Below are positions 40,801 to 49,800 of a DNA stretch of 64,000 nt, one piece after another. A program made the position numbers and the translations under genes. Under the pieces are notes generated by a model. It saw nothing but the letters and a program-made list of their open reading frames with translations. It ran no database searches and was not told the DNA's origin. The stretch is from assembly GCA_944381135.1 (NCBI GenBank), contig CALWJY010000007.1, positions 24,055 to 88,054 of the forward strand, written 5' to 3'. Numbering within the stretch: position 1 is the stretch's first letter; every line of letters starts with the position of its first letter. The DNA is from an uncultured Clostridia bacterium. GTDB lineage: Bacteria; Bacillota; Clostridia; Christensenellales; UBA1242.

Positions 40801-43800
40801 TGGATATGTCACAACAGGAGACATCACCTTCGCTGTAAGTTTGAATGACGAACTTGTTTCGCAAATGCGCAATGTTGGAGAATATGATGTTGAAATCACC
40901 ATTCAAAATGGAAAGTTTGACACTTCTTCAACAATTTTGGGCGAAGGCTTGTCTTGGGACGAACAGGGCAGATTGCATTTTACATACACCATCAGCCACT
41001 ATTCTCTTGACATAAGCAGTCTTGTTTTTGACTTCACAAAAGTGTTTAATGGTTTGGAAACAGAGTTAAATCAACAAGTTTCTGTCAACAATGAAGTTGT
41101 GACAATTGCTCTTCAAAGAGATACGGGTGAGGATGTTGGAGAATATGATGTTTTTCTTGCTTCAAGTCAAAACAACAACTATGCCTTCATATTTAATGGA
41201 CAAACACTCTATCAAAACTCTTTGACACAAGAGGGACTTTCAACTCCGGTTGGAACATTCACCATCACACAAAGTGGAATGTTGAGATTTTCATATGAAA
41301 TCTCAGAACTTGACCCGGAAGTTTTGCAAGTCGATTTCAGTTTGGAGGGATATTCCATCAGTCTCACTCAAGATTTGCATCTTGTCATTTCAAACGGAGA
41401 CAGTGTTGTGCACGAATTCACTCTTGTGCTCTATGATGTTGCAAGAGGAATGAATGTGGCAGATGACACAATTTTGCAAATCATTCGAGACAACATCTCA
41501 AGCGTGACCCCAAAATTCTATTTGGCTCAACAATTTGACACGGTTCAAACAAGCGGAGTTTACGCCTATCAATTTGTTTTGGGCGATTTTTCAAAACTAT
41601 ATTCTTCAATTGAAATGGCACCAACATTCCAATTTGAAATTCTTCCAAACACCATTGATGTTTCGGGCATGACATTCTCAAAAGTTTTTGACGGCACAAC
41701 AACAGACTCTGTTGCATTGGATGCACAACAAGGGCTTAACATTGAAGTTACATATTCTTCCGCTCATGCAGGTTCTCATGATGTGACTCTGACGCTAAGG
41801 GCAAGTGATTCTTCAGTCAATCTCAACAACTTCCGCCTCAGTGCAACAACAGCAAAAGGCACAATCACGCCAAGAGATGCCACATTGCAGGTGGAAATGA
41901 CAGAAGAAGAATATGTCTATGGCATTGTTTCAAATTCAAACCTTGCAAACCTTATCTCTAAAGTTTCAATCACATCTGGGCAGCAAGATTTTTCAAATTT
42001 CTTGGAACAGGGATATTATTCCATTTCATATTCTCTTCCACAAGGGACACAAAGCAACAACCGAGGGTTTGTTTATGCTGGACGCTATGCACTTCAAATC
42101 AGTGCGACATTCAACGACTTCAACATCACTCAAACAACAGCACCATCTTTTGATGTGACACCAAGAGTGGTTGAAGCGCAAATTCCAACAAACTACATCA
42201 CCATCACAACTGACGACACCGTTCAGGCGTCATATTCCAGCACACAAATCATCACCGAAACGGGTGACGAGTTGACACTTTCTCTTGGAGTGCTTGGAAG
42301 TGACGGACAGCCTGTGACAGATGGCACACTTTCACCGGGACAATACAACCTCACACTTTTGCAGACGGAATATTTGACAAACAACAGTGTGGTTGTCACA
42401 CTTGCTGAAAACAATTTGGGCTTCAATGTTGTGCAAGCGGAAAACACACTTTATGTTGGTTTTGCAAGTGAAGACATTGGAAACTTGACACAAACCTACA
42501 ATGCAAATGCCTACACATTCAGCGTTGACATCACAAGAAATGTGCTTGTCATCTCGAATGGAGAAAGCCAAGTTGAAGTCGATTTGGAATTCTCAGTGCC
42601 AGAGGGCGAGAGTTTGAGAGATTTCACATTTGAAACGGCAACAATCTCAAGCGTGGGCGGAAGCGGAATTGTCAACGCTGGCACATATAAACTTGCAATT
42701 TCTGCGACTGTGACAGGCAACACCTACACAAACATTGTGTTTGCAAGCGAACAAATATTCACAATTTTGCAAGCGGAGGTTGATGTCCAAGAACTTGCAA
42801 TTGAAAAAGAATATGACGGCGAAACCATTTTGACTCTTGAAACTTACGCAGACCTTTCGCCAATTGGCTTTGGTGAGGACGATGTTTCTGTGCTTGTGCG
42901 ATTTGACAATGCAAATCATGGAACAGGAAAGAGTGTCAACTTGTTCTTGCAAGGCACAAACTCTTCAAACTACATCCTCTCTTCAGAGACTGCAACAGGA
43001 ACAATCACGCAGAGCACAGCGCATTTCAGTTTTATGCGCACGACATTCACATATGGAGAAATCACAGAAAACAACAACTTCTTGTCAACAATGATTTCAG
43101 TCACAGACGAAGAGGGAAACCAGATTTCTTCTTCACAATTCCAATTTTCAATTGAAATTGCAGGTGCAACATATTCTGAAACGGGCTATTTGCAAGTGAA
43201 CGATGGAGGATATGTTGTCACAGTTTCAAATGCGTTATCTTCAAACTATGCCATTGCGCAATTGGAACAAAACATCACAATTTCGCCATATCAAATCAGT
43301 CTGACATTCACACATGACGGAGAAATCACGGCAGAATATGGCTCGGTTACTGGAACAGATGTCTTCTATACACTTCCATCCTCAGACCTTTTTGAGAGCG
43401 TTCAGCTTAGACTTACAAGAGACAGCAGTTCTCCAGAAATAGGTTTCTATCACATCACAGCGGGCGAAAGCCTCAATCCAAACTATGTCCTCACTTCTGT
43501 GCGAGACACAAGCACACGAGGCGCTTTTGAAATCATCCGACCATCCTCAAGACTTTATGTTTTGTTTGCAGAGGATGTTCCGGGCACGGACAACGAAGCA
43601 GTTATTCCTGAAATTTCATTTGAATATGACGGAAATTTGTATGATGGTGTCAGAATTGAACAGTCAGGCAACGGCTGGCAACTTGTCATCTACAACACTG
43701 CAAACACCAACATCCAAAGGGCATATGCCTTGGCGTTCTATACATATGACAACGGAAACTATGTGCTTTATGATGGCACTGTTGAGGGGCTTTCTGCAGA

Positions 43801-46800
43801 AATAAGCTTCTTGCATGCAGACACGGTCAGAAATATTGGGGCATATCAAATCTATGCAAGCGGAGCAACCTCCGCAACACACGAAATTCGAATTGGAAAA
43901 GACAACACAAGTTTTGCATTTGTTGTCAACATCCAGCAGAAAGATCTCTATTTCAAAGACAACATCATCATTGGCGAAGAAACAGTTTTGGCAAATGGCA
44001 CAATCTATCAACCTTTCAAAAACGCAGACGCAATCTATCAATTTGAAGACGCCTCCACATTCTTGAATGGAATTGTTGAGGGAGAAACGTTTGCTTTGAA
44101 TCTCACTTTCAGAACGGCTGGCGGAGATGTGGCGTTCTATGTCAGCAGAAACAACTCAGTGGAAGCTGTTTTACAAGGTGAGGGGGCAGAAAACTATCTC
44201 ATTCACATTGCAACTTCTTCAGCTCCAACAGAAACCTTGGTTGGTGAAGTTGCCAGAGCAAACTTCTGGATTGTCATGGACGACCAAACTCTTGCTTATG
44301 GTCAATATGAAGAAAGTGGTTTTGTTTGGAATTATGATTTTGAAATTGAAAACTTCAATTTGGAAGACTATCTCACATCTTCAGGTCGTCGTTTTGATGT
44401 CAGCATAAGCCTTGTCGCTCCGGTTTATTCTTCAACAAATCACTTGAGAGTGGGTTCATACACCTTGACGCGTTCAATCATCACAGACGACTTTGCAATT
44501 GCGGGCTTCATCGTCAATGGCAGTGATAATGCAGACCTCACAGCAGTTGTGACGGTTGCACCAAAACAATTGACAATTTCTCAAATTTCAGAAGATTTGC
44601 AAGAAATCTTCACAAAGAGATATGATGGCACAGACATTGCAAACATCTTTGACGATGAGGGCAATTTGAAATTTGAAGTGAACGGAATTTTGAGTGATGG
44701 CGCATTGCAAGACGATGTTGAAGTTGTTGGTGCAAACTTCTCAACTGCACTTCCAAATCAACCAATTGAAGTGACATTTGCTTTGCAAGGAAATGACGCA
44801 CAAAACTATGAAGTCACACCTTGGGCAACGGGAATCATTGAAGCAATCACAATCAACCTTGAATTTAATTATGATAAGGACAGCATTCCTTCCAATGTCA
44901 GCCTCAGCGGACAACAACTTATCTCAGTTCTTACCTATCCATTTGAGACTTCCGCTTCCAGCATTTTGACTTCAAACTCGGCATCTACTGACACAAGCTC
45001 AACACGGAACTTCCCATCTTCACTTTTCAGAGAAGGGTTCAATTTTGTTGGTTGGACAATGGATTTTGAAGCAACAACGCAGGCGCAGAAAAACTTGTTG
45101 GATTTGTTGATTTCAACTTATGGAATGAGGGCAAGCATTGATGGAGATTCATATTCAGTTGAAGTTGGAAACAACTCAAACACAGTCAGATTCCTCAGCG
45201 GTCTGATTTCCGACACGACCGATGTTTTTGGACAATATTATTTTGCTTCTCATGCGGACGATGGCATCACTGTTGTGTTCAACCCGGTTTGGAGCGTATA
45301 TCAAAACGAACTTACAATTTCAATTGCAGATGAAACAGGTGCAACAAGTGAGACAAACCTTGGGCAAGTGGAAGTTGTTGTGGGCGATGAAGTCACAGAA
45401 ACAATCTCATCTTCCGACAGCGTAAGTTTTGATTATGGCACTCAAGTTGTTTTGAGAGTGACACCAAACGCACATTGCTTCTTCTATGCATTCTATGTTG
45501 ACGGAGCGTATTTCAATGGTTCTGGAAACATGCAAATTGGGCAATCTGGCGAAGCAACAACTTTGACAATTTTAAGTTTGACAGACGATTTTGAGATTCA
45601 AGTTCGAATTGTTGTTCAACAAGTGAATGTCATCATCGACCTTTCAACCGAGCCTGAAGCCACAATTGAATCTGACAATTTCACATCAATTGGAAACAAT
45701 CAACATCAGTGGAGCACGGACTATTTCACTCTTTCCGGACAAACAATGGCAGATTTGCCAAACATTCTTTTGGATGGATATAACCTTTCAGGTTTCACCA
45801 TTGGTGAAGATGAAGTTCTGCTTGAAGATTTTGCTGACACAAGTTTGGCAACTTTCTTGCCAATTGATTCGACAGAAAGGACAATTTCAATCACGCTTGT
45901 TCCACAATTTGAACCTGCGGATGTGTCAGTCACATTGGATTTTGGATATGACAATTTGACATCTCAAATCACTGTGAAGTTTGCAAGCACCTATGACACT
46001 GCAAGTGGTTGGGTTGAAACTCCACTTCGCACAGGCTACACCTTTGCAGGTTGGTTTGCAGGACAAACTCAAGTGCTTGGCACAACAACAGTTTCAAATT
46101 CTCAGCCTCACACCCTTGTGGCAAGTTGGAACATCAACAGGCATTCAATCACTTTGATTTCTCCAAATGCACAAATTTCATCTTCAAGTGTGGAATTTGC
46201 TCATCAAGGAGATGAATATGTTGCAACCGATGTGGACTATGGCACAACAATCACATTCAGTCTTCAGGCAAATTCGGGTTGGGAAATTTCTTCAACTTGG
46301 GCACCAGAATTTAATGCACAAGTCAGTGCAGACGGAAGAACTGCAACAGTCACATTTGTTGTTCCAGACCATGACACAACCTACACTATTCCGGTTTTGG
46401 CAAGTGTGAACACAATTCAAATTTCAGGGCAAAACATTGACAGTGTGCAAGTTTTTGATGTGACAGACGGAGGAAGCACTGAAATTGAAATTTCAAACAG
46501 TTCTTTTGAAGTGATGACAGGAAGAACAATTCAGTTTGTTGTCAGCGCAAACGCAGGCTTTGTCATGACTGAAGAAGTTGTGCACGACGCAGGCAACGAT
46601 GTGATTGTTGACACAGAAATTGACGGAAGTGGCAATCTGATTGTGACAGTTTCCGAAATCAATCAAGATGCATCTTTTGAATTTGTTGCAACCGAAAGAG
46701 ACAACACAATCACCATAGGTTTTGACGATGCATCCGTTGTGCAAGCCGTTGTTGCAAATGGCACAACCTACACAACAGAGGCTCTTCCACCACTTTCAGC

Positions 46801-49800
46801 GAAGACAAATTCTAACTTGATTTTCTATGTGAGATTTGTGGACGGATATGAATTTGATGATGAAACATTTGAATGCGCAGATTTCACTGTGACGCCAGAA
46901 TATGTCAGTGATGGTGTTTATGCGGGATATTATTCCTTCACAGTTTCAGACATTTTGAGTGACGGAACAATTGAGGTGACATCAAGACTCACCACAGTGA
47001 CACTTTCAGTTGAAGTGCGAAGTTTTGATGAAAATCATGATGAAGCCGAAATTGCCGGAAACCGCGCATTTGTCAATGGCACAGATACGGTTGAAGTGCA
47101 ATACGGCACACAAGTGACACTAAGTTATGAAATTTCAAGACAATACACCTTTGCTGGCTGGAGTTTGGATGGCTCGAATGTTTTGAGCAGAGAAAATGAC
47201 TATATCTATACTGCAACCTCCGACCAAACAATTTATGCACTCTTCTCATATTCTGCTTCGCTCTATTCAATTTCTCTTTCTACATGGGCGCAAAATGAAG
47301 TTTACACCGAAAACGGACAGACAGAAGCGCAAATGCAAGAAATTGATGGTGGAACATTCTTTAATGCAAGCACAGGAGAAGAAATTTCGTCCTTCGAAAT
47401 CTATTATGGTGCAGAAATCACTGTCAGATTTGCAGTTCCTGAGGGATATCGCTATTATGGTTTTGGATATTTCTTAGATGATGAATTTGTCTATCTTGGA
47501 CGAGAGGACAGAACGGAAAGTGTTGTTGATGTCAGAATTTCAACTTTCAGTTTTGGAGAAGTTGATGTCAGTGAACTTTGCTTTGTTGTCGCATCCTATT
47601 CTGTCATTGTCGATTTTGAAACAAAAATCAGAGTTGGCGACAACATTCTTGAGGATGAGTCCGTTGGAAGCATCAGACTTTCGGATGCAGACGGAAATGT
47701 TGCTGAAAATGGATATGTTGTTGGAACGGGCGTTCACTATGCAACAACTCCAACAACACTTCAAGAAATGCAAGTTGTGGCATATTCCGGAGAGACAATT
47801 TATGTCAGAATTGAAACCGCACAAAAGGGATACAGTTTTGACAGAATTGTTCCAAATCGAGATGACATAATTGTGATGAACGCATATTCTGGTGACGATT
47901 TCGTAGTTTATTCAATTTCCGGACTTGTTGGAGGTATGCAAGGTGTTGTGATTGAAGTGCAATTTGCACCAAACACCAACTATGTTGATGTCAACTTCAC
48001 GCAAAATGGCGAAATTGTTGAAGGTGGCGCTTTTGTGGCAACTTCAAGCATTGAGGAATTGCCAATTCGTGTTTCTGGGCGCGAATATGACGCAATCACA
48101 GTTTCGGCATACACCGACGGCGAGTTTGAGGTTGTGGCATACATCAGGGCAGGTTTTGACGGCTCAAACCTTCTGATTGAAGACTTACACGGAATTGTTG
48201 TTGAGGGCAGTGTGACATATGAAGCGCTTTCAATTGAGCAGACAGGTTACAGCGGGAAAATTACATTCCGTGTGGCTGGATATTCTGGCAGAAACGCAAT
48301 CAACATTGAATTAATGTCTGAAACATACACTGTTCACATAAAAGATGGCGAAACAATTTTGGCAACCGTTCACAATGTGGCATTCAATTCTGCTTTAAAT
48401 CTTTCCGAAAACAATTCTCAAAACATTGAAATTCATGACAACAGATTGATTTATTCCGCAGGCAGATTGAACCTTGTTTTGACAAGAGAGGGCTATGACT
48501 TCATGGGATATTTCACCTATCCAAATGGAGCAGGCGTTCAATACATCAACTCTTCTGGAGAAATTGTCAGAAATTGGCTGGAAAGTGGATATGTTTACAA
48601 CTCCATTGCAAACATCTATGTACTTGCAGAAAATGCACAATTTGGTGAAAATGGAGAAATTGAAATTTCAATCTATCTATATCAATCATATCAGAAAACG
48701 AGAATCAACTTTACGTTTGTTCCGGGCACAATTTCAAACATCACAGCACAAGACATGGTGAGTGGTGTGGACTACACAAATTCGTGGTTCTATCCATCTG
48801 GTCCATACTATATTGAAGTTGCGTTCAACACCGACATCACAATCACAGCTCCACAAATTGACGGGTTCAGATTCTATAAATTTGTGATAAGCCAAAGAAG
48901 AGCAGACGGCACTTGGCTGACTGATGTCACATCTTTCTCAGAAAGTGTGCCTTGGTCGACAAATGCTTCAGACAACATTGTTGAGTGTCAAATTCAGGTT
49001 TATTATTATGCTCAAGTTGATGTCAGAGTGATGGGCGGTGATGCAACCTACACAATCACACAAGACGGAGCAAACGATTCTCAAGCAAGAGTTCTGCTTT
49101 CACAAGGATATGTTGACCCAACAAGAGTGTTCACAATTGAGGCAACCGCAGGTGAGGGCTACACCTTCTCACATTGGTTCAACAACACGACAGGTCAAAC
49201 GCTTTCTGGAAGCACACAAATCTTTTCAGCAAGCAGACGATTGACACTTCTTCTCTATGTTGAGGGCAATGAAGTGACACTTGACTTCTCACGCTATGAT
49301 TCAACATTTGGGCAGATTGTCAGCCTCCAAGCAGTTTCGGCTTTGGGCGAGGAAGAATCGTTCTTGCTGGGTTCGTATGTTGGTGATGAATTCCATCAAA
49401 CCATCACTCAAGTTGAAGTTAAAGTTGGAGATGAAATCACTTTTGCAGTTTCTGTCGATTTTGGTTTTGCAGTCACTTGGAACAGAGATGACATTGTCTA
49501 TGCAGGCACGCGAGGAGAATATGACCTCTTCACAATGACAATCGCGCCAGAACTTCCAGATTCTGTGGTTGAAATCATTCCAAACTTCACAGACCGCGTC
49601 TATTCAGTCTTCATTTCACAAAGGTTTAAGGATGAATGCATCAAAGATGGGGCAACAGACGGAAATGATGTTTCACTTGCTGGCTTTGTGACGCACAACA
49701 ATCAACCGGTTTCGTTCTTCACATCAGAGAGAGGAAACGACATACGCATTGTTGTTGTGACAAATCCACGATATGCCGTTTCAAGAGTTGTCATCACAAA